A stretch of 64,000 nucleotides of DNA from Devosia sp. MC521 (GTDB lineage Bacteria; Pseudomonadota; Alphaproteobacteria; Rhizobiales; Devosiaceae): contig NZ_CP059902.1 in the NCBI RefSeq assembly GCF_014127105.1, forward strand, positions 1,707,001-1,771,000, written 5' to 3'. Both the position numbers and the translations under genes were made by a program. Positions 1 through 8,371 of this stretch are shown here, in pieces; the stretch's first letter is position 1, and the number at the start of each line of letters is the position of its first letter. The notes under the pieces are model-generated. The model had not been told where the DNA came from. It saw only the letters and a program-made list of their open reading frames with translations, and did no database searches.

Positions 1-173
1 GCTTGCGTCGTCGCCAAATTTCCCGCTGACAGCAAGACGATAGCACGCTCTCCGGGAACGCTCCAGTTACGCATTTTCGAGAAGACAGAGATGTTGTCGA
101 GCCCTGCATTGGTGCGGGTGTCGGACATGAAAATCAGCCCACGATCCAGCTTCATACCAACGCAATACGTCAT
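1..173 (-). CDS. Proteasome-type peptidase (N-terminal part, cut by window edge)
   Basis: Only the first 57 or so codons lie in the window; the rest runs off the left edge. The protein starts MTYCVGMKLDRGLIFMSDTR, which matches the opening beta strands of the bacterial 20S-proteasome-like (Ntn-hydrolase) family often annotated as 'peptidase' or 'proteasome-type protease'. The ATG is the complement of 171-173. It is the most distal gene of a minus-strand cluster with a transglutaminase, an alpha-E protein and an ATP-grasp protein, which is the usual company of this family. The substrate in such clusters is not known. The identification rests on the N-terminus and on context only. Confidence 0.8.
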   Translation of the reverse strand, partial: MTYCVGMKLDRGLIFMSDTRTNAGLDNISVFSKMRNWSVPGERAIVLLSAGNLATTQ

Positions 174-190
174 GGGTCTTCGTCCTATTC

Positions 191-991
191 CTACTGTTCG
201 ACGCTGATATGGACGTCTAGCGTCTCGCCAGCTGCCCCCATCCGCACGCCTGAGACAGGAGCGGCCGAACGATAGTCTAGGCCGACGGCGATTCGAACAT
301 AATTGTGGTTTGGACAGATATTGTTGGCGGCATCGAAGCCAACCCAGCCCAGACTGTCCACATAGGCCTCGGCCCAGGCATGGCTCGCTGTCTGGTCGGT
401 TACGCCTTCCATGCGCAAATAGCCCGAAACATAGCGCGAAGGAATCCCGAGGAGCCGCGCCGCTGAGAGGAAGATATGGGAATGGTCTTGGCAGACCCCT
501 GCTCCATTATCGAGCGCCACTTCAGCCTCAGTTGCGACGCTCGTTGTGCCGGGCGAATAGACTACGCGGGAATGGATCGTGTTCATTAGAGTGTGCAGTA
601 AGGCGAGCTGATCGGCCTGTTCATCGCGAATGCCCTCTGCCAGCTCGCGAATATGCGGGCCTGCTTTGGTGAGGTCGGTCACGCGCTCATAAATCCAAAG
701 TGGAGGGCCACCAGCACTCTTGCCAACGACCCCTGCCCGATCCTCCGTCTCGACTACACCATGGGCCTGCACGATGATGCTGTCGGCACTGCGCTCGTGC
801 TTGAACAGCTCGACCTTGTTGCCAAAACCGTCGACATAGCTGACCTCCCGATCAGCTCCACTCACTTCGACGCTCCATTCACGCACAACCTGCCCCGCGA
901 TATTTTGCGGCCACAAGCGAAGCCGCTGCAGCGCAAAATTGACGGGCTGGTCATAGTCATAGCGAGAGGTGTGATTGATGGTGAGCAGCAC
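191..991 (-). CDS. Transglutaminase-like family protein
   Basis: A 266-residue protein with an N-terminal beta-rich domain (about residues 1-90, starting MLLTINHTSRYDYDQPVNFA) and a transglutaminase-like cysteine peptidase domain. The likely catalytic triad is visible: Cys167 in NGAGVCQDHSHIF, His204 in ASHAWAEAYV and Asp220 in GWVGFDAAN. Members hydrolyse or transfer amide bonds, but the substrate of this group is unknown. It lies 6 bases downstream of the alpha-E gene and 17 bases upstream of the proteasome-like peptidase, so the genes are probably cotranscribed. Cytoplasmic, since no signal peptide is seen. Confidence 0.88.
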   Translation of the reverse strand: MLLTINHTSRYDYDQPVNFALQRLRLWPQNIAGQVVREWSVEVSGADREVSYVDGFGNKVELFKHERSADSIIVQAHGVVETEDRAGVVGKSAGGPPLWIYERVTDLTKAGPHIRELAEGIRDEQADQLALLHTLMNTIHSRVVYSPGTTSVATEAEVALDNGAGVCQDHSHIFLSAARLLGIPSRYVSGYLRMEGVTDQTASHAWAEAYVDSLGWVGFDAANNICPNHNYVRIAVGLDYRSAAPVSGVRMGAAGETLDVHISVEQ

Positions 992-997
992 TTTGGA

Positions 998-1939
998 TCA
1001 ATCGAAGTTGTAGACTTCGGCGATTTCCACGCCCAGCCGATTGTTGCATTCAATAAAGTCGGTGAGGAATTCGTGGAGACCGCCGTCGAAAATTGGCTCG
1101 ATAGTGGTGTCGTTCAGCGTCGCCAACGTCCGTTCAGCAGAGCTGTGGCACACATGCCGCTCACCATAATCCTTCGCCAGAAAATTGAGATTTTCGACGA
1201 TATTGCGATACGCAAAATTCAGCGATCGCGGCATGCGGCCATCAAGAATGAGATAGTCAGCAATCTGCGCCGGGCGATAATCCCCCGCATAGACCCAACG
1301 ATAGGATCGGTGCGCCGAAACCGAGCGCAGGATCGACTCCCATTGATAATTATCAATGGTGGAGCCAACATAAGACACAGCCGGCAAGAGCACATAATAC
1401 TTCACGTCAAGAATACGAGCCGTATTATCCGCTCGCTCGATGAAGGTGCCAATGCGGGCAAAATTGAAGATCTCATTGCGCAGCATGGTGCCGTGAAAAG
1501 CCCCGCGAATAAGCGAGGTCTGTCGCTTGATATGATCAAGCACCGGCGGAATGTCGCTCTGCGGTACTGGATCGCGCAGCACGTCATTGAGCGCCATCCA
1601 CGCCTCGTTGACCGCTTCCCAAGCGTCGCGCGTTAGCGCAGTTCGTACCATGCGGGCATTAGCGCGAGCAGACTCGATTGTGGCGAGCACACTCGACGGA
1701 TTATCCCGGTCCCGTAGGATGAAGTCCGAGACATTCGCCGCATCAAAACTCTTGTACTTATCGGCAAAACGCTGGTGCGCGCCCGCCGAGGACACCACGG
1801 AGGACCATTCCTCTGAGGCATTGTTCGTGCGCGTCAGCGCCATGCGCAGGCCGGCATCAATAATACGGGCTGCGTTTTCCGCTCGCTCAATATAGCGATG
1901 CATCCAAAATAGACCGCTCGCGGTGCGTCCAAGAAGCAT
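998..1939 (-). CDS. Alpha-E domain-containing protein
   Basis: A 313-residue, largely helical protein. The opening MLLGRTASGLFWMHRYIERA with the following AENAARIID is the signature of the alpha-E family (formerly DUF403), and a similar ERADNTARILD occurs again near residue 165. The family has no established enzyme activity; it is nearly always encoded between a circularly permuted ATP-grasp gene and a transglutaminase, exactly as here, and is thought to be a partner of the ATP-grasp enzyme. The start lies 21 bases after the ATP-grasp stop, which supports one transcript. Confidence 0.88.
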   Translation of the reverse strand: MLLGRTASGLFWMHRYIERAENAARIIDAGLRMALTRTNNASEEWSSVVSSAGAHQRFADKYKSFDAANVSDFILRDRDNPSSVLATIESARANARMVRTALTRDAWEAVNEAWMALNDVLRDPVPQSDIPPVLDHIKRQTSLIRGAFHGTMLRNEIFNFARIGTFIERADNTARILDVKYYVLLPAVSYVGSTIDNYQWESILRSVSAHRSYRWVYAGDYRPAQIADYLILDGRMPRSLNFAYRNIVENLNFLAKDYGERHVCHSSAERTLATLNDTTIEPIFDGGLHEFLTDFIECNNRLGVEIAEVYNFD

Positions 1940-1960
1940 TAGTCAGGTCCCCTCGCCCGC

Positions 1961-3378
1961 TTAATCGTCCAGTATCCAAGTGTCTTTGGTGCCGCCGCCC
2001 TGGCTGGAATTGACGACGAGCGAACCCTCTTTCAGAGCCACGCGCGTCAATCCACCGGGGGTAATGCGTACCCGATCAGACACCAATACAAAGGGGCGCA
2101 AATCCACGTGACGCGGGGCCAAACCCTTTTCGGTCAAGATGGGTGTCGTCGACAACGCAAGGGTCGGTTGAGCAATGTAGTTGCTGGGCCGCGCCTTGAG
2201 CTTTTCAGAGAAGGCTTCCAGCTCCTTCTTGGACGCTGCGGGACCGACCAGCATGCCGTAACCGCCCGAGCCGTGGACTTCTTTTACGACCAGCTCATGG
2301 AGGTGTTCGAGCACGTATTTCAGGCTATCTGCCTCCGCGCATCGGTAGGTCGGCACATTCTCCAAGATCGCTTTGCGTCCGGTATAAAACTCAATAATTT
2401 CGGGCATATAGCTGTAGATTGCTTTGTCATCGGCAATGCCAGTTCCGGGCGCATTGGCAATCGTGATGTTACCGGCGCGGTAGACATCCATAATACCCGG
2501 AACGCCCAGAGTGGAATCGGGCCGGAAGGTCAGCGGATCGAGATAGGCGTCGTCCACACGCCGATAGAGTACGTCGATTGGTTTGAAGCCCTGGGTCGTG
2601 CGCATTGCTATGCGCCCATCCATGACCTTGAGGTCTCGCCCCTCAACGAGCTCCACGCCCATTTGGTCGGCAAGGAAGGCGTGCTCATAATAGGCAGAAT
2701 TATACATGCCGGGCGTTAGAACGGCGATGGTTGGGTTTTCGCGATTGCCGCCCCGCGGCGCCACTGCGGCCAGCGACTGTCGCAAAAACTGCGGGTAATT
2801 CTCGACCGGCAAGACCTTGTTCTGATGGAACAACTCCGGAAAGAGCTGCATCATGGTCTCGCGGTTCTCCAGCATATAGGAGACGCCAGATGGCGTGCGA
2901 GCATTGTCTTCCAGCACGAAAAACTGGTCTTCAGCGGTGCGCACAATGTCCACGCCAATAACGTGCGTGTAGACATTTCCCGGTGGCCGAAAACCGATCA
3001 TTTCCGGCAAAAATGCCTCATTATTGGCGATGATCTCGCGCGGAATACGCCTCCGGCTTTGACGATCTCTTGGCGATGATAAATGTCATCGAGGAAAGCA
3101 TTGAGCGCCATAACCCTTTGCTCGATCCCCTGAGAAAGCTTCCGCCATTCCCGTCCGGTTATGATGCGCGGGATGATGTCAAAAGGAATAAGTCTTTCAG
3201 CAGCTTGCTCGTCTCCGTAAACTGCAAAGGTAATGCCTGTTTTACGGAAGGCCCCCTCTGCATCGGAGACCTTGCGGCTCAGCTTCTCTGGCGTCTGCGT
3301 TTCATACCATTGCTGGAGACCCGCATAAGGCGCTCTGACTCCCTGACCTGCGGTCAGCATTTCGTCAAATGGGTTCAC
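1961..3378 (-). pseudogene. Circularly permuted type 2 ATP-grasp protein, frame broken near 3050
   Basis: The family is normally one protein of about 470 residues. Here the first 110 or so residues (starting MNPFDEMLTAGQGVRAPY) are read from 3378, and the rest (PEMIGFRPPGNVYTHVIGVD, then VLEDNARTPSGVSYMLENRE) lies in another frame that ends at 1961. The first frame runs out as a foreign tail and stops at 2998-3000. Changing frame at about 3048-3056, within GCCGGAGGCG on the coding strand, joins VKAG to RIPREIIANNEAFLPEMIGF, so the net change is -1 or +2. The 3' part could restart at the ATG at 2999-3001, which overlaps the stop as ATGA, or at the TTG at 3010, but would lack the N-terminal segment. 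Either a recent mutation or a sequencing error. The ATP-grasp ligase would join an amino compound to a carboxylate; its substrate is unknown. Confidence 0.85.
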
Positions 3379-3698
3379 TCAATCCCTCCCAGTCCTTCGA
3401 TATTCAAACGGGAAATTGGGAATGGCAAGTCTTTGTTTAAACGATAGGCACATAGCGGCCATGACTAACATCTGTGCAGTCACGCGCTGAAGGCGAGGCC
3501 CGAAGGGCTAAAGCCGCATGGGTTTCTTGGAAAATACTGCCATGGCAGGAAAAACTACATCCAAGGCTGCGGCCTACTAAGCGATGATTAGCGCAGTGGT
3601 CGGACGAGACACTCGCCATCCGTATCGGAGATTTTGCACTCAAAAACAGCGCCCCTGACTATGGTAGGCACGACGATTCCCTCCCGTTGGAGCATTCT
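3379..3698. other. Intergenic region between the ATP-grasp cluster and mazG
   Basis: About 320 bases between divergent genes, so promoters for both must lie here, but I cannot name clear -35/-10 pairs. Two small open stretches are visible: a 12-codon frame starting ATG at 3541 (MAGKTTSKAAAY) and a frame in phase with mazG from about 3592 (WSDETLAIRIGDFALKNSAP) that opens just after a TGA and has no good start before the mazG ATG. Neither has supporting evidence of translation; they could be remnants of a lost gene. Confidence 0.4.
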
Positions 3699-4514
3699 AT
3701 GCAGCCCTCCCGTGACCTTTCCCGCCTTATCGAAATCATGGCGCGGCTACGCGACCCCAATGGCGGCTGCCCCTGGGATCTGGAACAGGATTTTCGATCT
3801 ATCCGGCACTACACGATCGAAGAAGCCTATGAAGTCGCTGACGCCATCGAACGCGAAGATTTCGCCGATCTGCGCGAAGAACTTGGCGATCTCATTCTTC
3901 AGCCGATCTACCACGCGCAAATGGCCAAGGAAGCCGGCCATTTCGATATTGGCGACGTCATCTTTGCCATCACCGAGAAATTGATCCGGCGCCATCCGCA
4001 CGTGTTTGGCGATGTGGATGCGGATAGCGCGAGCGATGCGCAGGTCAAATGGGAAGCCATCAAAGCGCAGGAACGTGCCGCAAAGGCCGCGCGCAAGGGC
4101 GAGCAAACACCTTCGCTGCTTGACGATGTGCCGGAAGTTCTTCCCGCCCTAATGCGTGCAGAAAAGCTGACCAAGCGCGCCGCAAAGGTTGGATTTGATT
4201 GGGAAAATCTGGAACAGGTCCGCGCAAAAATTTCGGAGGAACTCGACGAAGTCGCCGAAGCAGAAGCGTCCGGAAATGCTGACGCGATCCGCGAGGAAAT
4301 CGGTGACCTGTTGTTTGCTGTTTCCAATCTCGCGCGCAAGGCAGGGGTTGATCCTGAGGCTGCGCTGCGTGATGCCAATGCAAAGTTCACGCGTCGCTTC
4401 CACTATGTTGAAGCCCGCTGCCGTGAAGACGGGGTTTTGCCGGCCGACGCTGGGCTTGAGCGCATGGACGGGTATTGGAACGAAATCCGGGCGAAGGACA
4501 AGGGCAGCCTTTAA
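3699..4514 (+). CDS. mazG: Nucleoside triphosphate pyrophosphohydrolase MazG
   Basis: A 271-residue protein with two tandem MazG domains (about 25-115 and 170-260). The first carries the metal-binding pattern EEAYEVADAI and then LREELGDLI; the second has ISEELDEVAEAEA and IREEIGDLLF. MazG hydrolyses canonical and damaged NTPs to NMP and pyrophosphate and helps to reset (p)ppGpp signalling in E. coli. I chose the ATG at 3699 because TTGGAG sits 6 bases upstream; the longer TTG start at 3687 would place this ribosome-binding site inside the gene. It converges on the small membrane-protein gene. Confidence 0.93.
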   Translation: MQPSRDLSRLIEIMARLRDPNGGCPWDLEQDFRSIRHYTIEEAYEVADAIEREDFADLREELGDLILQPIYHAQMAKEAGHFDIGDVIFAITEKLIRRHPHVFGDVDADSASDAQVKWEAIKAQERAAKAARKGEQTPSLLDDVPEVLPALMRAEKLTKRAAKVGFDWENLEQVRAKISEELDEVAEAEASGNADAIREEIGDLLFAVSNLARKAGVDPEAALRDANAKFTRRFHYVEARCREDGVLPADAGLERMDGYWNEIRAKDKGSL

Positions 4515-4671
4515 GCGAAAAAAACGGCTACAACGGAGGACAGCGGTATTCCATTTTCAACCACAAAGGGTGCCCCTCGCTGCCCGCCCCCATGTCTCCG
4601 AACGGAGTTCCGCGCCTCAACGTGGGCAACAAAAGCACCGCTTTCGTAAATCACACCATCTAATGTTCGCG

Positions 4672-5061
4672 TCAGGATGCACCGTAGGCCGTCTTAATTG
4701 TTTGACGGATTGGATAAGCCAAAATGCTGCATGCGCTGCCTACGTAGAGTACATAAGATATTGCGACTGCCACAGATAGTATGCGTGCCAAGACGCGGGG
4801 AGCACGGTGGAGAATGGACATCGTCGCCGCATAGCTGAGCACGACACTGGAAATACCAATTCCGACTAAGCTGACATCCTTAAAACTCTCGACTACGGTC
4901 TTTATGTAGGGTGCGTATTGATACCAAACTTTATCATATTTCACGATAGCAGATAGTGTCATTGCCACCACGCCACCAAATATGAGGACCATAGTAGTTG
5001 CCAGCGCCCTCACGAAGCCGCTTGCGATTATCTGTGCAGTTTTTCCCTTAGTCTCCGCCAT
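4672..5061 (-). CDS. Small membrane protein of unknown function
   Basis: A 129-residue protein with three predicted membrane segments (about residues 12-38, 60-82 and 90-115; the last is VLARILSVAVAISYVLYVGS). The start MAETKGKTAQII is preceded by AGGGGCGGGA, a good ribosome-binding site. I do not recognise a family. Its DNA is visibly richer in A and T than the flanking mazG and hflX genes, which suggests a recently acquired or fast-evolving gene. It sits alone between convergent mazG and the hflX terminator. Confidence 0.65.
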   Translation of the reverse strand: MAETKGKTAQIIASGFVRALATTMVLIFGGVVAMTLSAIVKYDKVWYQYAPYIKTVVESFKDVSLVGIGISSVVLSYAATMSILHRAPRVLARILSVAVAISYVLYVGSACSILAYPIRQTIKTAYGAS

Positions 5062-5160
5062 TCCCGCCCCTGTAGATCTGGAATATTCTTTAGTGGCAGA
5101 TATCTATCACCAGATAGGGCGTAAACGTCAATTTGTGGTGGGAGCACTCTGGTACATCCA

Positions 5161-5192
5161 AAAAAACCCCGAACTCTCGTCCGGGGTTCCTT
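5161..5192 (-). terminator. Intrinsic terminator of the hfq-hflX transcript
   Basis: On the minus strand the sequence reads GGAACCCCGGACGAGAGTTC followed by GGGGTTTTTT: a GC-rich stem (CCCCGGA with TTCGGGG) and a run of T, just beyond the hflX stop at 5205. Confidence 0.8.
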
Positions 5193-5204
5193 GATTTCGC
5201 TTTC

Positions 5205-6557
5205 TTAGGCTTCTATCCGGCCATTGAACCGCTCGAGAAACTCATCACGGTGCCGGGCGTCAATGCGAACAACAAAATCCGTGCCTTTTTCGGTCGGGTC
5301 TTTTTGCTCGATCACTTCGCCGTTCTTGTGGAGCCAGCCGATATCAGCACCCGCCGCGTGCGGGACGAAGACCTGATAGGTCCGGCCTTGCTCGCCAAGC
5401 GTTTCTTCGATCTTGGTGAGAAGAGCATCAACGCCCTGCCCTGTATGCGCCGACACTGGAATGGATGCGAGAACGCGACCTGCCGGATGCGCGGCAGCCA
5501 GCTGCAAGGCCGGGTCTTCGAGAAGATCGACCTTATTCCAGATCTCGATGACCGGCTTTGTCTCCGACGACACGCCAAGCTCATCGAGCACGGTGAGAAC
5601 GTCCTGGGCCTGTGCGGCGTGGTCTGGATTGGCGATGTCCCGAACGTGCAGAATAATGTCTGCGTCCGTGACCTCTTCCAGCGTGGCGCGGAAAGCGGCG
5701 ACAAGATCGTGCGGAAGATCGGCAACGAAGCCTACAGTGTCTGACACCATGACCTCACGGCCATGCGGCAGAGCGATCTTGCGAACTGTCGTATCCAGTG
5801 TCGCAAACAGCAGGTTTTCTGCGAAAACGCCCGCATTTGTGAGGCGATTGAAGAGGCTGGATTTGCCGGCGTTGGTGTAACCCACCAAAGCCACAACCGG
5901 GATTTTGGCCTTGGTCCGCTGTGCGCGTTGCTGAACACGCGTCTTGCGCACCTTATTGAGGCGATCTTCCAGCAGGACGATACGCTCAGTGATCTGGCGG
6001 CGGTCGCTTTCGATCTGGGTTTCACCCGGGCCACCCATAAAGCCAGTGCCGCCCGAGCCGCGCTGACGTTCCAAGTGGGTCCAGGAGCGCACGAGGCGCC
6101 CCTTTTGGTAATTGAGATGCGCCAACTCAACCTGCAACACGCCTTCGCGCGTCGCAGCACGTTCCCCGAAAATCTCGAGGATGAGCGCAGTGCGATCCAG
6201 CACTTTGGTGCCTGTTTCGCGTTCCAGATTGCGTTGCTGAATAGGGGTCAGCGCTGCGTCGACGAGCAGAAGCTCAATCTTCTCAGCTTTGACCTTCTCG
6301 GCGATGGTTTCGACGTGACCTACGCCAAGATAGGTTGCGGGCCGAATTTCTCGGACCCGCATGACCTCAGCGAATATGATGTCGAGACGTATAGCACCAG
6401 CCAAGCCGACAAACTCGGCAAGGCGTGATTCAACATTGTGATATGTGGCGCGTCCCCGAACATCAGGAACGACCAAACCGGTGCGTGTCGGCTGTTCTTG
6501 CCGATCTATGTACGGCTTGGGACCGGTAGCCCAGCCGTCCTCCTCAAAATCATCCAT
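5205..6557 (-). CDS. hflX: GTPase HflX
   Basis: A 450-residue ribosome-associated GTPase that splits or rescues stalled 70S ribosomes, for example after heat shock. The N-terminal HflX domain spans about 25-215, including the glycine-rich segment GSGGTGFMGGPGETQIE near 167-183. The G domain follows, with P-loop GYTNAGKS at 226-233, the switch II region DTVGFVADLPHDLVAAFRAT and the base-specificity motif NKVD. It lies 6 bases downstream of hfq on the same strand, the classic hfq-hflX pair, and ends at a strong terminator. Confidence 0.96.
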   Translation of the reverse strand: MDDFEEDGWATGPKPYIDRQEQPTRTGLVVPDVRGRATYHNVESRLAEFVGLAGAIRLDIIFAEVMRVREIRPATYLGVGHVETIAEKVKAEKIELLLVDAALTPIQQRNLERETGTKVLDRTALILEIFGERAATREGVLQVELAHLNYQKGRLVRSWTHLERQRGSGGTGFMGGPGETQIESDRRQITERIVLLEDRLNKVRKTRVQQRAQRTKAKIPVVALVGYTNAGKSSLFNRLTNAGVFAENLLFATLDTTVRKIALPHGREVMVSDTVGFVADLPHDLVAAFRATLEEVTDADIILHVRDIANPDHAAQAQDVLTVLDELGVSSETKPVIEIWNKVDLLEDPALQLAAAHPAGRVLASIPVSAHTGQGVDALLTKIEETLGEQGRTYQVFVPHAAGADIGWLHKNGEVIEQKDPTEKGTDFVVRIDARHRDEFLERFNGRIEA

Positions 6558-6563
6558 ATATGG

Positions 6564-6815
6564 TCAGTCGCTGTCTTGTGCCGTTTCCGGATCGAACAGC
6601 TGGATCGGCGCGCCTGGCATGATGGTCGAGATGGCGTGCTTGTAAACCAGTTGAGACTGGGAATCGCGACGAAGAAGAAGGCAGAAATTGTCAAACCAGG
6701 TGATCACACCTTGAAGTTTAACGCCGTTCACCAAGAATATAGTGACTGGTACTTTCTGTTTACGCACGTGGTTCAGGAATGAATCCTGTAAGTTCTGCTG
6801 CTTTTCGCTAGCCAT
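6564..6815 (-). CDS. hfq: RNA chaperone Hfq
   Basis: An 83-residue protein forming the hexameric Sm-like ring that pairs small RNAs with mRNAs. The Sm1 motif is visible as [19 protein letters not shown] (residues 26-44) and Sm2 as LVYKHAIST (56-64), with the conserved YKHA at 58-61. The C-terminal tail is short and acidic (ending AQDSD), usual in alphaproteobacteria. It is followed after 6 bases by hflX. The 173 bases between hfq and ntrX could hold its own promoter. Confidence 0.98.
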   Translation of the reverse strand: MASEKQQNLQDSFLNHVRKQKVPVTIFLVNGVKLQGVITWFDNFCLLLRRDSQSQLVYKHAISTIMPGAPIQLFDPETAQDSD

Positions 6816-6988
6816 TTTTGGCCTCTTTCGCGGCTTTATTGTCGCTGTTGTTTTCGCATTGTGTGCGCTGGACTTTGAAGGACTGCCGCACAGGCTTCAA
6901 AACCCTAGTCTTCAGTAGTCAGTTCAATATGACATAAATACCCGAACATGCCTACCCGCTCGCGCGCATGGCTGTCCGGCATTATCTG

Positions 6989-8371
6989 TCACAACCCCAA
7001 CGACTTGATCTTACGGTGAAGCGCACTGCGCTCCATACCAACAAACTCTGCCGTCTTGGAAATGTTCCCGCCGAAACGCTCGATTTGCGCCAAGAGATAT
7101 TGGCGTTCGAAAACTTCGCGAGCTTCTCGCAACGGCAGGCTCATCAGATGCGCCGACGAATCGGTGTCACCTACGGTCGGTAGGACTTCACCAATATCTG
7201 ACGGCAACATAGTGGCAGTGATTATGCCATTCTCAGGTTGCTGATCTTTCATCAAGATCAGCAAGCGTTCGATCGAATTGCGCAGCTGGCGCGCATTGCC
7301 GGGCCACTCTTGTGTCTGCAGAACCGCCATCGCGTCATCGCCAATCGTGACGCGCTGCAAATTATGCATACGGCAAACTTGGTCGATAAAGACCTGCACC
7401 AGTGGTGGTACGTCCTCGCGGCGCTCCCGGAGCGGCGACAAAGGCAGAGGCACAATAGACAAACGATGGAAGAGATCGGAGCGGAATTCGCCAGCGTCGA
7501 TCTGCGCAGCGACATTCTGGGACGAGGCCGCAATGATGCGAACGTCGATCGCCACCGATTGTGCACCACCAACGCGGCTGAACTTGTTCTCAACCAAGGT
7601 GCGCAGCAGCGTCTGTTGGACAGGTGCTGGGAGAGCGGTCACTTCCGAAAGATAGAGCGTCCCACCGTGCGCGCGCTCAAGGGCGCCCACTTCGACTTTC
7701 AGGAGACCGGACTTGTCGCGAGCCTCGCGCCCGAACAACACGACGGCAACTTCATCGGGCGCATAGAGCGAGGCGTTGATCTCGATGAACGGCGCATCAG
7801 AACGCGGGCTACGCGTGTGGATGGCGCGCGCAACGAGGCCCTTGCCTGAGCCAGACGGCCCGGAAATGAAGATGCGCGAATTGGTCGGGGCCGACTTTTC
7901 AATCAGTGCACGCACCTGCTGGAGCGCGTTAGAATTGCCGACCATTTCGGAGTTTTTGGACGGCGTACGTTCTTTGAGCTCCGCAACTTCTGTGCGCAGT
8001 CGCGTAGCCTCCAGAGCCCGTTGGGTGACATGCAGAAGGCGGTCAATCTTGAACGGCTTTTCGATGTAGTCGTAAGCGCCGCGCTTGATCGCCGAAACCG
8101 CGGTTTCAACATTGCCGTGACCCGAAATCATCACCACGGGCATGTCCGGGTGTTGGCTCTGGATCACATCCAAAAGCTGCAGACCGTCGAGGCGGGAGCC
8201 CTGCATCCAGATGTCCAAAAATACAAGGCTTGGGCGACGACGTGCGATTTCATTGAGCCCAGAGTCAGCGTCATGCGCCTGCCGGGCGTCGTAACCTTCG
8301 TCTTCGAGGATGCCTGCGATCAGATCGCGGATATCGTCTTCATCGTCGATAATGAGAATGTCGAGTGCCAT
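6989..8371 (-). CDS. ntrX: Nitrogen/redox response regulator NtrX
   Basis: A 460-residue response regulator. The receiver domain (1-120) has the acidic pocket D9/D10 and phospho-acceptor D53 in VFLDIWMQG, with the conserved Lys in IEKPFKID. The AAA+ domain has Walker A GPSGSGKG, but the Walker B segment reads GGTLYLSEV with Ser in place of the usual Asp, and no sigma-54-contacting GAFTGA loop is present. The C-terminal Fis-type helix-turn-helix (NISKTAEFVGMERSALHRKI) is intact. It starts immediately after the ntrY stop (TAG then ATG), so the pair is cotranscribed. It probably acts as a DNA-binding regulator that does not remodel sigma-54 polymerase. Confidence 0.94.
   Translation of the reverse strand: MALDILIIDDEDDIRDLIAGILEDEGYDARQAHDADSGLNEIARRRPSLVFLDIWMQGSRLDGLQLLDVIQSQHPDMPVVMISGHGNVETAVSAIKRGAYDYIEKPFKIDRLLHVTQRALEATRLRTEVAELKERTPSKNSEMVGNSNALQQVRALIEKSAPTNSRIFISGPSGSGKGLVARAIHTRSPRSDAPFIEINASLYAPDEVAVVLFGREARDKSGLLKVEVGALERAHGGTLYLSEVTALPAPVQQTLLRTLVENKFSRVGGAQSVAIDVRIIAASSQNVAAQIDAGEFRSDLFHRLSIVPLPLSPLRERREDVPPLVQVFIDQVCRMHNLQRVTIGDDAMAVLQTQEWPGNARQLRNSIERLLILMKDQQPENGIITATMLPSDIGEVLPTVGDTDSSAHLMSLPLREAREVFERQYLLAQIERFGGNISKTAEFVGMERSALHRKIKSLGL

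Noticed and set aside
653..1636. A plus-strand frame of 327 codons opposite the transglutaminase and alpha-E genes
   Set aside because: Antisense to genes with clear family motifs; no domain.
3437..3643. A 68-codon minus-strand frame before mazG
   Set aside because: Low-complexity Ser/Arg/Cys mix, no ribosome-binding site; probably chance.
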